Source: Hyaloraphidium curvatum (lineage: Eukaryota; Monoblepharomycota; Hyaloraphidiomycetes; Hyaloraphidiales; Hyaloraphidiaceae). From it: 64,000 nucleotides of DNA. The stretch spans positions 372,001-436,000 of the forward strand of contig JAIVFI010000004.1 in assembly GCA_025558095.1 (NCBI GenBank), given 5' to 3'. A program made the translations under genes and the position numbers. The notes under the pieces were generated by a model. The model saw only the letters and a program-made list of their open reading frames with translations, was not told the origin of the DNA and did no database searches. Shown in pieces: positions 20,665 to 30,974 of this stretch (the stretch's first letter is position 1; each line of letters opens with the position of its first letter).

Positions 20665-22758
20665 ATGGAGCCCTCGGATACGATGGAGAAGGGACGGACC
20701 TCGCCGGGCGGGTCGGCGGACGAGATGGTCCCGGCGCCGGGTGCGAAGCGGCCCTGGTATCGCCATCCTCTGTTCTACGCCGCTTGCGCTCTCGCGGTCG
20801 CAGCGGCCATCGCGATTCCCACCGCCGTCGTGCTGACGAGCCGCGACGCCCCGGTGGCGGCGGCGGGAGAGGCGGGCCCGCCGCCCACGCCGACGTCCGC
20901 CGCGGGACCGATGCCGACGGCGACGCCGTCAGCGGACGACGACGATGATGCGCCGGCGCCCACGCAGGCCGCACAAGACGCCCTGCCGCTGCTCGCGTGC
21001 CGCAGACAAAACGGCTCGCGGCTCAACGTCACGCTGGCCGATGTCGGCATCAGCGCAAACTCGAGCATCCTCAGCCGTGTGGTCTTTAACGGCACAATCA
21101 CCTCGTATCCCGCGCAGCCCGTGCGCAACATCGGCACCACACGCCCGCTGGACTACACGCCGCCCGCCGTCGGTCCGTTCGCCTCGGTGCCGCCGTGCTC
21201 GCGGCCCTCAGTCCCGGCACCCGCGGGCTTCCAGCAGTTCCAGCCGTTCCTGCCCTGCATCCTCGCCGCGGACCCCGTCGACGTGCAGAACAACTACTAC
21301 CTCTCGCGCTCGGTCGGCACCTCGCGGCCCCTGGCCGCGGCGCTGACCACCCTGTTCCACGAGGCCGAGGAGACAGTACGGGACGACCACGTCTACACGG
21401 TCACCAAAAAGACCATCTTCCCGCCGATCCAGAACCCGCCGGATCCGCACACGTTCTACCACCCTTCGCCGTCGTACTTCCCGGACCCGACGTGCGTGGA
21501 TCCGGCCACGGGGCTTAAGAACAGCACCGCGTGCCCGTACATGCACTGCCCGGGCTCGATCCAGTCGCCTTTGTCGCGCGCTTCGAGGGACGACAACGAG
21601 CTCGCGGGGGTCGTGGACGCCGTGGGCCGCCTGGCCCTGCGCGCCTACTTTTCCGGCGCAGAGTTTGCAATCCGCGGGCCGGATGCCAATTCCACCGTCT
21701 ATTCGTCTCCTCGACGCGGGGCTACTTTCACGGTCGAAAGGACGCCGGGCACCAACGGTGGCAACGACACCGTGACGGTGCGCGCCGGGGACCTGGCCAC
21801 CGACCAGGCGCGCTACGTGGCCAAGGCGCAGGAGATCCTCTCAACCTTCTTCCTCTCGCCTCGGACCTTCATGCGGCCCAACTTCTTCTTCGCCGGGCAC
21901 TCGCACGGCTGGCCGCAGGAAGGCGCCTTCTTCAGCGGCTTCACCGGCTTTATCAGCCTCGTAGATTCGATTGTGCTCCTGGAGAGCCTGCCCGCATGGA
22001 ACGCCACCAGTGCCGGCGTCGACGGGCAGTCGGGCGCTGAGATCACGCAGGGCCTGCGCAAGTGGTTTGCGGACCTATACCAGTGGCAGGTCGACAACCT
22101 CGGCACGGACAAGGACCAGGAGCGGGTCAACAACATCGGGCAATGGGTGGACGCCGTCTGGGTCTCGGTCGCGCACTATGCCGGCCTCGCTGGCGAACCC
22201 GCAAAGATCCTCTCGCTGGTACCCGCGCGGCGCCTCGTTGTTGCGATCAACACCGAGGGCGAGATGGTCCGCGAGACCCGGCGGGCCAACTCGTACGGCT
22301 ATAGCTCCTTTTCGTTGAACGCCCTGTCGGCTCTCTCGTCCCAGGCGGATCGCTACGCCGGCGCCTCGGCGCCGGGGTCCACCAAGAACCTCGGCGGCCT
22401 GTGGACCTGGTACGATGCCGTACCCGATCGCAACTCGTCTTCGCTGCAGCGCGGCGTGGACTTTTCCCTGCCCTACGTGCCCGGCGCCGAACCGTACATC
22501 GGCGCCAACGTCTCGCTGCTCACGGGGAGGCCGTTCGAGGTCGCGGGCCGGCCGTGGCCCTTCCCGACGGACAAGCTCAGGGACACGCTGGGGATCGGGT
22601 ACGTCCGCACGGCATACCATGCGCTGGGCGGCAGGGAGGGCGAGGCGAGGGCGGATGCGGGGACCAACACGAGGCGTTATCGGGTCGCTTGGGAGGAGGG
22701 CAAAGCAATGGCTTTCGAGGACTGGAACGAGATCAGCCGGCTGATGGAGCCGGCGTAG
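20665..22758 (+). CDS. Alginate-lyase-like type II membrane protein
   Basis: The ATG at 20665 gives a 697-aa single-exon protein; the longer frame upstream starts with GTG and was rejected. A short basic cytoplasmic N-terminus (~36 aa) precedes one transmembrane helix at ~37-57 (FYAACALAVAAAIAIP). A Pro/Thr/Asp linker follows, then a large extracytoplasmic domain with several NxS/T sites. The ectodomain shows alginate-lyase-superfamily features: the HSHGWPQEGAFFSGF stretch near 411, a helical WFADLYQWQ repeat and NNIGQWVDAVWVSVAHYAGL near 489. Such domains cleave uronic-acid polysaccharides by beta-elimination in an alpha/alpha toroid. Activity on a particular substrate is inference. It may process wall or environmental polysaccharide at the secretory or cell surface. 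Confidence 0.7.
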   Translation: MEPSDTMEKGRTSPGGSADEMVPAPGAKRPWYRHPLFYAACALAVAAAIAIPTAVVLTSRDAPVAAAGEAGPPPTPTSAAGPMPTATPSADDDDDAPAPTQAAQDALPLLACRRQNGSRLNVTLADVGISANSSILSRVVFNGTITSYPAQPVRNIGTTRPLDYTPPAVGPFASVPPCSRPSVPAPAGFQQFQPFLPCILAADPVDVQNNYYLSRSVGTSRPLAAALTTLFHEAEETVRDDHVYTVTKKTIFPPIQNPPDPHTFYHPSPSYFPDPTCVDPATGLKNSTACPYMHCPGSIQSPLSRASRDDNELAGVVDAVGRLALRAYFSGAEFAIRGPDANSTVYSSPRRGATFTVERTPGTNGGNDTVTVRAGDLATDQARYVAKAQEILSTFFLSPRTFMRPNFFFAGHSHGWPQEGAFFSGFTGFISLVDSIVLLESLPAWNATSAGVDGQSGAEITQGLRKWFADLYQWQVDNLGTDKDQERVNNIGQWVDAVWVSVAHYAGLAGEPAKILSLVPARRLVVAINTEGEMVRETRRANSYGYSSFSLNALSALSSQADRYAGASAPGSTKNLGGLWTWYDAVPDRNSSSLQRGVDFSLPYVPGAEPYIGANVSLLTGRPFEVAGRPWPFPTDKLRDTLGIGYVRTAYHALGGREGEARADAGTNTRRYRVAWEEGKAMAFEDWNEISRLMEPA

Positions 22759-22811
22759 CGTACGTATCTGTGACTTGCTTAATCTATTGACTGTTGGTGC
22801 GTGTGGAAAGA

Positions 22812-23978
22812 TCAAATGATGAACTTCGAGCCGACGACGCTGTGCACCACGCGGTCCGTTCCAAAGGTGTTTTCGAGCTCCGTGAGCGCGCGGAAGCCCG
22901 TGCAGTGGCCGGGGACTACCAGCTCTACGCCCTCCTTGAGCAGATCCGAGGCCGTCGACTTGATCCAGTCCATGGGCCGGTCCGCCGTGTGGTAGCCACC
23001 CTGTCACGATCTCGGCCGTCAGTCTATGTCATCGAGGAGACTGCGACGGCAGCACGCACCATGACCCAGTGGATCTTGTCGTTCGGGAACCGCCTGCGGA
23101 CGTCCTTGACCACGTTTACGATCCCGGCGTGCGAGCAGCCTGAGAGGACGACAAGGCCCTTCTTGTGCTTGACAAGCATGTACCGCTCATCCATGATGAG
23201 GGGGTCGTCCTTCCATTGCTTCGCCTCGGGATCGTATGATGCGTGCGTGGCCAGTCCGACTTCGTACGACGTGACCCGCGGGATCGACGGCGAGCAGAAG
23301 AACGTGTCGGCCAGCAGATGGGGTTCGCCGGCGCCCGAGGTCCCGCCGAGGCGCAGGATCTCGCCGCCCAGTGCCTCCAGTTCCTCGGGCGACGGGTTCC
23401 CCTTCATCGTGAAGTAGCGCGGCGGAGCATCCGGGGTGGGGCCGGGGAGGCGGCCGCCCCGATGCCGCACAAAGTCCGGGTGAAGGGAGACGACGGGCTT
23501 GTTTCCCGCGGCCGCGCAGGAACGGACCGCGTGCGGCAGACCGCCCGAGTGGTCGATGTGCCAGTGCGAAAGGAAGATTCCTTCGATTTTGGAGAAGTCG
23601 ATCCCCAGGAGCTTCGAGTTCGTCGAAAAGACGCGCTCGTGCGGGCCCCCGTCGAAGAGTACGGTACGTTCCTTGCCATCGCGCACAGCGGTGAGAAGGA
23701 CCTGATTCCGCGGCCGCGTGAGGAATGGCGACTCGGCTCGGAGCCGGACCACGCACCGAGTAACCGTGGGCCGCATCACACATACATCCGAAGTCAAGCT
23801 CCGGGACTCCTGGGTGGCCTTCCTCCGCCGACGGTTTCGCTCCCGACGCCATGATGGTGCGAAAGATATCCGGAATGTGCTTCGCGGCCGCGGGTTGCGG
23901 CGAGAGTGCATCCGTGCAATTGTCCACGACTACGAGGAGGTGCAGCGAGTCGACTTCGGGCGGCGTGACGTCTGACAT
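22812..23978 (-). CDS. Metallo-beta-lactamase-fold hydrolase
   Basis: Three exons (23978-23757, 23701-23060, 23000-22812) encode 350 aa; introns of 55 and 59 nt close in phase 0. Removing them restores family segments: HGYSVLLTA at the first joint and VMGGYHTADRP at the second. The metal site is complete: SHWHIDHSGG (~121), SGCSHAGIVN (~262) and VVPGHCTGF (~320), with DNCTDALSP at the N-terminus. The overall pattern matches the MBL subfamily annotated as 7,8-dihydropterin-6-yl-methyl-4-(beta-D-ribofuranosyl)aminobenzene-5'-phosphate synthase-like hydrolases, common in archaea and bacteria. It is probably a cytosolic two-metal hydrolase of unknown substrate. The ATG at 23978 was chosen because the longer frame begins with GTG. 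Confidence 0.88.
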
Positions 23979-24253
23979 CGTGCAAGGCCTCGGGAGAAGG
24001 ACGGGATGCGCCTTGGGAGACACGACAGAGAAGGATGTGGTGGAGTGGGCGGATGTGAAATCAACCGGGAGGCACTCCACTCCACTTGCTCCCTCTCTGA
24101 TAGCCTAGCCAAACGAGTAAGGAATAGAATGCTTATAGGCAATCCGAGCTAGATTCCTTGCTGCATCGGTTCGGCTCCTCAAGGTCCTCAAGCCCGGAGT
24201 TCGACTTGGCATCCAATCATCCAAATATCGGCCACGGCCGCGACCCCGCAACG

Positions 24254-25826
24254 ATGGCCATTGACGGACCTCGGCGGCCATTTTCGCAGGCCGTCGTGCT
24301 CTGCGGCTACGGAAATCGCCTGGCACCGCTCACGGATGACGAGGCACGGCTCCCCAAGGCACTGCTGCCCGTCGCCGGCGAACCGGTTCTGAAACGCTCG
24401 CTCGACTGGCTGCTGGCAGATGGCTCCGTCGACGGTGGGATACGCGCATCGCGGCGCTGCGTTTACATTGGACGCTTTCTGACGCGGGATTGCATGCCCC
24501 CTCGAACATTGGACGTGGCCTTTGCTTTCCGTTCCTGCAGAGGCAGTTCTGGTTGTCCGCCGGGCGTCGGAGCGACCGATGCGGGATTTCGCGGCGTCGT
24601 ACAAGCCACCAACATCGAACGCCAAAGCTGCATTGAAGTTTGTGGTCGCGTCCGGGCCTGGAGACGCCGGAGACGAACACGACACCTCGTCGTCTCTCCA
24701 CGCCTTGGAGGCGGCGCTGCCGGCGATAACTGCGGACCCTTTTGCCGTGGTCTCCTGCGATTTGGTCACGGACGTGCCGTTTGCGGAACTGGTCGGCGCG
24801 GCTCGCGACGCAGCGAGCCGCAACGGCGGGACCTTGCCGGCCTTGACCGCACTCTTCTACGAGGGTGCCAAAGTGGAAAAGGGCGGCGCCAGCGCAGAGC
24901 GCGGAAATGACAAAGATCCAGGTGCTCATCTCGCTCATCATGTCGGGACGTCGCTAACTTGGTTGAATGGACTACAGAGGCCGACCAGCTCGTTTTGGCG
25001 CCGTCTTCTCCGGGGTCTCCGGCGGATCTTCTCATGCTTCTTCCCCACAATCCCGATCGCGAATCCCTCGTTTTGCAGCCTTCTCTCCTGTCACGGCATC
25101 CGCGGGTACGGGTGTCTCCGGCATATCGAGACGCACATGCCTACTTGCTCCGGCGATGGGCTGCCAATTGGATGGTCTCCCGCGCCGCCGACTGGCACAG
25201 TCTCCGCGAAGAGGCAATTCCGGCGCTCGTCAAGGCGGCCTGGAAGGGACCTGAATGGCGAGAGAAGAATGGGCTGGACAAAGGTGCGGGTCACGCGGCA
25301 CTAGTTTTCGGCTTGACTCGATCTCCACCCCACAATCCAGCCATCGTCGCCGGAGATTTCGGCATCATGCCTGTCCACGTTCGCGCGCACCTTCTTCCCG
25401 CCACATCGGAACGCTACTGCCTGCGGGCCAATCGCGCGTGGTCGCTGCTGGAAGCAAATCGCCGCTTCTTGGACGCCGCGCCGCCCGGACCAAAAGAAAC
25501 GGGCAAACCGATCGTGCTCGTCCGGAGATCCGCAGTTGGGACGGGTGCATCACTCGGATTGGATGCCAAGATTGTGAACTCCGTGCTTGGAAAGGACGTG
25601 GCCGTGGGCGAGAAGAGCAAGCTGGAGGGCTGCATCGTGGCGGACGGCGCAAAGATCGGGATCAACTGCAGTTTGACTTCATGCGATGTGGGACCGGGTG
25701 CCGTAGTGGACGACGGAAGTGAGTTGCCGCCGCTAGAGCACATGTCTCTTGCTTATGCGAGTTCCAGCGACGGCCAAGGGAGAAACCTTTTCGGCCGAAG
25801 ATGATGAAGAAGACGACGACGAGTAG
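24254..25826 (+). CDS. GCD1: Translation initiation factor eIF2B subunit gamma
   Basis: Four exons (24254-24434, 24541-24921, 24978-25718, 25768-25826) give 453 aa. The introns are all phase 1; the first is 106 nt, the others 49-56 nt. The N-terminal nucleotidyltransferase-like domain shows QAVVLCGYGNRLAPLT with PKALLPVAGEPV, then VVSCDLVTDVPFAEL and ALFYEGAKVEKGG. The C-terminus has left-handed beta-helix repeats (NSVLGKDVAVG, KLEGCIVADGAKIG, TSCDVGPGAVVDDG). The last intron is inferred because it turns an abrupt end into the family ending GTTAKGETF plus an acidic tail EDDEEDDDE. With the epsilon subunit, this protein forms the catalytic part of the guanine-nucleotide exchange factor for eIF2. 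Its 3' end overlaps the antisense small gene. Confidence 0.9.
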
Positions 25827-26257
25827 ATTGCGTCCGCACAACAAGATTCCCCCGCAGAGCAGTGTCCTTTTTTCCGATTCTCCCGGTCCTTCGCCTGCTT
25901 TTTCCCCAGCTGATCCACCATCATTCTGGGGTCGTTCTTTCCGGGCATGTGCTCGTTGGCGGGATCCGTGAGGCGCGCAATGTCGGCAGCGGCGCTCCCT
26001 TCCCGGTTGCGGTCTGTGGCAACGCAGGAATCAGCCGAGCCTTAGCAGCGCGACAGAGACGAACTGATTATAGCATCGTCGAGCTCGTGCGGGACGTGGG
26101 AACCCGCGCTGTCAGCGTAGCTGACTTTGTCCTGCCCGTGCGATGAGCTGGCGCTCGACAGCGCGACGCCGGGCCCGCGAACCTGCGTAAACTTGCTGAT
26201 GGTGTCGTGCGCACCGCCGCCGCCGGCGTGCGTGCCTTTGTGGACCGTCCTGGACAT
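25733..26257 (-). CDS. Putative small protein, two exons
   Basis: Exon 1 (26257-26065, ATG in a good context) encodes MSRTVHKGTHAGGGGAHDTI and a low-complexity continuation. A 51-nt intron (26014-26064, GTTCGT donor, GCTGATT branch, CCACAG acceptor) joins in phase 1 to a charged helical segment (DIARLTDPANEHMPGKND, KKQAKDRENRKKG). The frame then runs on to 25733 through a serine run antisense to the last eIF2B gamma exons, which is suspect; an undetected 3' splice may end it earlier. No family recognised. The GAHDTI element resembles GHDTV in the 85-aa protein at 34.6 kb. Confidence is limited because both the end and expression are unproven. Confidence 0.4.
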
Positions 26258-26383
26258 GGTTGCGTCCTGTTCGAATTGTCGACGATGACTCAGCGCGGTG
26301 TGCTCGCAACTCGACCATTCGGGTCAAGCTCAAGTAGCTGTGTAGAGTTGACAAAACTCTCCCCTGCTACTCACTGAAAACGT

Positions 26384-28037
26384 CTACCAATCAAGAAACC
26401 GCCTCCCGGCACGTCGTCTCCTCTTGGCCTCCTGCGCGGCGAAGCTCGCGCCGTTGTTCACGATCGTGTCCACCTCCCCGAACGAAGTCCAGCCGCCGGC
26501 CCCTCCCAAGAAACCGGCATCGCACTCCTCCAAAGCCTCCGTGAGGCTCTGGCTGTTGGCCGAATAAAACTGCTTGAACCTGGAGGATCGCGGATTCGCC
26601 TTTGACAAAAGCCGGCTGCGGAAGCGGCACCTACCAGCGCCGGTACTGGAGGATCGCGGATTCGCCCTTGACGAATGCCGGCTGCGGAAGCGGCACCTTC
26701 TTGTCGAAGATTGCGGCGTCCCGATCGTACTGCAAGATCATGCCGTAAAAGGTGGTTTTCACTATGGGTCGAGGAACAAGAAGCGGGGCGTAGCATGTAT
26801 GTGTCACGCGCATGAGGAGAGGGTAAACTGGCGTGAGGGTTTCGACAATGATGGTCTCTGTCGCTCCACTGCCAATGTGCAGGACGGACATGCCGGGTCC
26901 ACACTGTACGGCGCGCGCGCTCATGTCGCCAACGGCGATACCGAACATGCGAAGCACGTGGCGCACGCGGATCTCGAGTACTGGCTTGCCCGATTCATCG
27001 TAAGCTCCGATCATGTCATGCACCATGAAAGGAACAAGGGATGGAAAGATCGACTCCTGGTGCGTGTACTTGAAGTGGCTAACGTCGCTCCCGTTCTCTG
27101 GAAGCTCGGCGATGTGGGCCCTCACGTAGTGCACGGCCTCGCCGTGGAAAGCGTAGCCTCCTAACAAGGTTCCACGCCCGTTTGGCGCAATCTTTGGGTG
27201 CTGGTACGGTCGGAACGGAATGTCCTTTCCGCGTCGACCTTCGGCGTCGATCCAGGCAAACACGATCCCGTTGGCTTCCTCGAGCTCATAAACATTCACA
27301 TGGTTTGCGGGGCCGGGAACCGCAGCTGCCGCGCCGTCCGAGTAAGGAATCTCCTTAAGCTTGCCGCAGCCCGGCCCGGCAAATCTCTCCTTCCCGAGGT
27401 CAAATCTCCACGAGTGGAATGGGCACTCGATGCAGCCGTCCGCGGTAAGCCGTCCTTCCGCGAGGTTCGCGCCCATATGCGGGCACGCGGCATCCACGGC
27501 CCTGAACACGGGGTGCCCGTCCCTGTCCTCCTGCAGCCTGGCAACCGCGATGGTCCGCCCGCAGGCCTCGACCTGGCGGATCTCGCCCCGCTTCATATCC
27601 GCCGATCGCACGAGTCGGTACCAAGCATTCGGGTAGGGCGGAGGTAGGGCGTCGAGGATCTTTTTCGGGTACCTCTTGGGCCGAGTCCTCGGACCAACCC
27701 ATTCATAGCGGAGAGGGGCGAACAACGCCCGAAGGACCCCGCGCAGGAAGTGCAGGGCAACGATGCCCACAGCAAGGATCGCCACGGCGTAGAATAGGTC
27801 CGAGTAGTCGTGTGCCACGCGTTGCAGCGTGCTCTGCGCCCATGTCAGCGACAGGTGCGGGATTCGTTCCGACCCTGGGCCCGGCGGGGTCGCCACGGAG
27901 GAGCGGTTCGTGAAGGCCGCAAACAGCCGCTCGAGCGCGCCCGGCGCCTTGTGCGGTGCGCGGCTGGCGGGCTTGGCGGCACCGGCCGGCGCTGAAGCCG
28001 GGAAAAGGCGCTGCCACAGGGATTCGAGGGCGTCCAT
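26384..28037 (-). CDS. Rieske oxygenase, Neverland/DAF-36-like (sterol 7-desaturase type)
   Basis: Exons 28037-26635 and 26579-26384 encode 532 aa. A membrane segment (~85-105, FYAVAILAVGIVALHFL) is followed by the Rieske [2Fe-2S] site, CPHMGANL (~186) and CPFHSW (~204). The mononuclear iron region is ENGSDVSHFKYTHQES, with the two histidines and nearby acid. Family members use O2 and an electron donor to desaturate sterols at C7-C8 in the endoplasmic reticulum; the substrate here is inference. The intron must be removed to restore the conserved YRRWFKQFYS segment; otherwise the frame stops right after YRRW. That intron is a near-copy of the adjoining exon (see the separate entry). It is head-to-head with an SDR over 78 bp, suggesting co-regulation and possibly a shared sterol or lipid pathway. 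Confidence 0.88.
26580..26634 (-). repeat. Intron derived from a 66-bp tandem duplication of its own exon
   Basis: The 55-nt intron of the Rieske gene, from its AGGTGCC to the AG acceptor, matches the last coding bases of the upstream exon (about 26648-26700 on this strand) at roughly 50 of 53 positions. The repeat period is 66 bp. The donor GTAGGT lies at the duplication joint and the acceptor CCAG corresponds to a CCAG present in the coding copy. Splicing therefore removes the second copy and leaves the protein unchanged. Confidence 0.85.
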
Positions 28038-28115
28038 CGAACTTGCGGGCTGCGTGTGGCGCGCGTGGTGGAGGAGCCGTATCCCCGACTGCCTCCCACC
28101 GCGTCTACGCGTCCA
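28038..28115. promoter_or_regulatory. Bidirectional promoter, Rieske/SDR pair
   Basis: Just 78 bp separate the two ATG codons of the divergent Rieske oxygenase and short-chain dehydrogenase genes. Both promoters and leaders must overlap here or extend into the opposing coding sequence. No specific element is recognised. Confidence 0.5.
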
Positions 28116-29028
28116 ATGGCGGCCAAGAAAGTGCTGATCATTACCGGCGGATCCCGCGGCATCGGTGCCGCAGTCGCCCGGCTCGCCGCCCCCTCGTTCA
28201 ACGTCGCCCTCACTTCCAACGCGAACAAGGAGGCGGCCGAGGCCCTCCTCCCCTCCCTGCGCTCCCACGGCAACAAAGCGATGGCCGTGCGGTGCGACGT
28301 CGCGTCGGAAGACGACGTCGTCGGCCTCTTCCGCGCCGTCGAGTCGGAGCTGGGCCCTGTCACGCACCTGTGCAATTCCGCGGGCATCCTCGGCCCGATC
28401 TCGCGGTTGGACGCGATGGACGCGAAGCGGATCGAGGACGTGTTCCGGACCAACGTGCTGGGCACTTTTCTGTGCTGCCGGGAGGCCGTGAGGAGGATGT
28501 CGACGGCAAAGGGGGGCCGGGGCGGCGCGATCGTCAACCTGTCCTCTGCGGCGGCAAGATTAGGCTCGCCATTCGAATTTGTCGACTACGCGAGCTCAAA
28601 GGGGGCCATAGATACGTAGGTCCCATCGCGGGCGAAATGCGGGCTCAATTCGACATGGGATGATCGCCAGGCTCACGATCGGGCTCGCGAAGGAGGTTGC
28701 CCGCGAGGGGATCCGCGTGAACGCGGTCAGGCCCGGGCTGATAGCCACAGGTGGGTGGTTCGGCGGGCAGATGAACGATCGTGACGGAACGGGCACCAGA
28801 CATACACGCGAGCGCTGGCGCCCCCGACCGGGTCGAAAGATTGGCCGCCGGGGTGCCGATCGGCCGCGGCGGCACGGCCGAGGAGGTCGCGCACAGCATC
28901 ATGTACTTGCTGGACGACGTCGCTGCGAGCTATGTGACTGGTGAGCTCCGCTCTTTTCCTTCCTTATTTTGGCTGCTGAGGCGAACGATCTCACAGGTGC
29001 GATCCTCGATGTCGCTGGTGGACGATAG
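28116..29028 (+). CDS. Short-chain dehydrogenase/reductase (classical SDR)
   Basis: Four exons (28116-28615, 28671-28750, 28800-28940, 28997-29028) give 250 aa; introns of 55, 49 and 56 nt. The cofactor site is TGGSRGIG (~8-15), followed by CNSAGI, the catalytic serine in VNLSSAA and the YASSKGA motif (YxxxK). After splicing the C-terminal half is canonical: LTIGLAKEVAREGIRVNAV, PIGRGGTAEEVA, and AILDVAGGR at the end. It is a predicted cytosolic NAD(P)H-dependent oxidoreductase related to bacterial glucose/sugar dehydrogenase-type SDRs. Divergent from the Rieske oxygenase. A copy of its last exons, including the final intron, reappears at 31.3-31.5 kb in a chimeric pseudogene. Confidence 0.88.
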
Positions 29029-29140
29029 AATGAACTGGTGCCAACGACGATCGGATCGTCCTTGTGATGAGGCTCCAGCAGGTTCACATGAAAGACTGGG
29101 TTGCTTCAGCTTTTGGCACCTCTTTCTCCTTCCTGCTTTC

Positions 29141-29312
29141 ACGTCGAACTTCGGGACGAAAGCCGTAGCTTGCAAAGAATGGGGTCATCTTCGTCGATGC
29201 ATAGGAAGGAAATTTGTTGTAGGCGAAATTCCGGGCGAGGCAAGAGCTCTCTCCAGTTGTTCTGGTCGTAGTTCACAAACGCTTGCTTCAGGAACTTCTT
29301 TGCCGCAACGCG
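29141..29312 (-). mobile_element. Ty3/Gypsy integrase relic
   Basis: On the minus strand two adjoining frames read FLKQAFVNYDQNNWRELLP and then, after a one-base shift near 29238, FAYNKFPSYASTKMTPFFA followed by SYGFRP. This matches the stretch after the integrase core of Ty3/Gypsy (chromovirus-type) polyproteins, where the consensus is NYDQNNW..LLP.AEFAYN..H.ST..TPF....G..P. Only ~57 codons survive, with a frameshift and no other domains or LTRs seen. It is a dead fragment of a retrotransposon. Confidence 0.65.
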
Positions 29313-29876
29313 AAGGAGGCGAGTCTCAGTGAAGGAGTGGCCGCAGCCGGCACGCGAGAGCGCGAGGACGAGAAATTTGTTGTAGGGAAGGGAAACGTAT
29401 ACAGCCTCGCAGACGCAAACGGGCGTTCGGTCGCCAATCCGGTGATGGCCATCGAGCCGGAAGTGGAGGCCGGATTGCGAGAGATCTCCCGGGCGGCCGT
29501 CCCCGTCCCAAGATCAAGGCGACGGGGCGTTCGCAGGCCGTGCAGGAAGCGGCCCGGATCAAGTTTGCGGCCGTTCTGCAGGCCTGAAGGCAGGGGGCAA
29601 GGCCGGATGCGCTGGGTGATCCGTCAGGGGGAGGGGGCGATCCTGGAGCCCAACCGACGGGCGGTCCGCGCGAGCGGAGGGGACGGATATCGTTGTGGAT
29701 CACGGCAGAGATGCAGGCGATGTAGCGTATTCGACATTTTCCCTCGACCCTAGTAAGGCGCACTTCGTCCATCCAAGACCCATCGAGCGCTGCTGGGGCT
29801 GCGGACGTGGCATTGTTCGTGAGATGGCGATCCAGCGTCCGGCCGCCGGTACCCCGACCCACCGCACCGCACCGCC
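29313..29876. other. Gap with no supported gene
   Basis: About 560 bp between the retroelement relic and the cysteine-rich gene. Open frames are present on both strands but carry no family motif. A short AAATTTGTTGTAGG element at 29374-29387 repeats one in the integrase relic at 29211-29224. Confidence 0.4.
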
Positions 29877-30571
29877 TCAGCAGACCTTGAGCCTGAGCTC
29901 GAAAGTATCGGCATTCTGTGTTGTCGTCGTGCACGTTCCCTGGCGACACTGGCAGTAAAATCCACCGTAGGTGATGTAGTGCGTCCCGGTCTTGCCCGCG
30001 TTGACACATGCGTCCTCGCAAGCGTCAAGGGTGCCATAATCTCCGGTAAAGTCGTACGTGCTGGCGAAATCGAAATCCGGTTCCGGTGCCTCGCTGCACC
30101 TGATGGTGGTCTGGTCGTTGTTGCTGCATGTCTCGCCGTACTGCGGGGCACACGCGTCAGACGGTAGCCGAGATGGGGGGTACGAGCTGGACGGGGGGGA
30201 ACCGACCCTGCGGTACAGCCCGCGCTCGTGGTACTGCGTATGGGCGACGCAGGCAACGTGCTCGGCCGGTGCGCCGGGGTAGGAGAACTCGCTGCGGCCA
30301 GGGGGAGGCACATCGGTGAGCTTCGGACCGGGCCCCGAGGCCGCGGGGGTTCCACCAGTAGACATCCTCCGCGCACTCGGCGCAGCTCCGCTTGAAGATC
30401 ACCGGGACGTCGGCGTCCGTCAGCACGGCGGCGGCGGGCGCGCTGCGATGCGTGGGGCCGGGATCAATGCGATCGGTAGACGGGGTCGGATGGCGGGACC
30501 CACGCGAGGGCCGTCGGGGCCGCGGCGAGCACCGCCAGGGCGAGCGAAACGAGGAAGGCAACGGGCCGCAT
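29877..30571 (-). CDS. Putative secreted cysteine-rich protein (exon joins uncertain)
   Basis: An ATG at 30571 begins a typical signal peptide (MRPVAFLVSLALAVLAAAPT, then ALAW). A second frame carries VLTDADVPVIFKRSC and CAEDVYWWNP. A third, ending at 29877, carries REFSYPGAPAEHV, then CAPQYGETC, a DACEDACVNAGK segment and YCQCRQGTC. The last part has the cysteine spacing of WSC/PAN-like carbohydrate-binding modules, though I cannot assign a family. The second-to-third join is satisfied by a 37-nt intron (GTCCGA...GCCGCAG, phase 2). The first join is not resolved: donor and acceptor phases disagree. Either an unusual intron or an indel is present. Likely secreted or wall-associated. Confidence 0.45.
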
Positions 30572-30974
30572 CGGGGCGCGGGCTTGGCTGCCGGATGGGG
30601 AGGGCAAGGGGCGTTTTTGCCGTTGGCGGCGCAACTACGGTTGGCGTTGCGCACGTCAGCCCGATTTTGCGGGCCGCTCGCCGCTCAGGGACCAGAACGG
30701 CCCAGATCGGGCGCGAGACCGCGGGCTTTCCGCGTTTTCTCGTGTGGCATGCAACTGCCTCCATGATCAACCCGAGGATGTGCGCATCGCCTTGCATTTG
30801 CTCCGAAAAGTCTCGGCGAGCCTCCCCAGCAGATTTTCAGAGTTTTCTCGCAGACAAAGACCTTATCCATCCGCCCGCGCCGCCGATCTCCAACCTGCCC
30901 GCCGCCGCCCCTCGCAATCTCGGTACGCATCGCGCCACCGCTCCCGCGCCGCGCCCGACCGACCGCCGCGCAGG

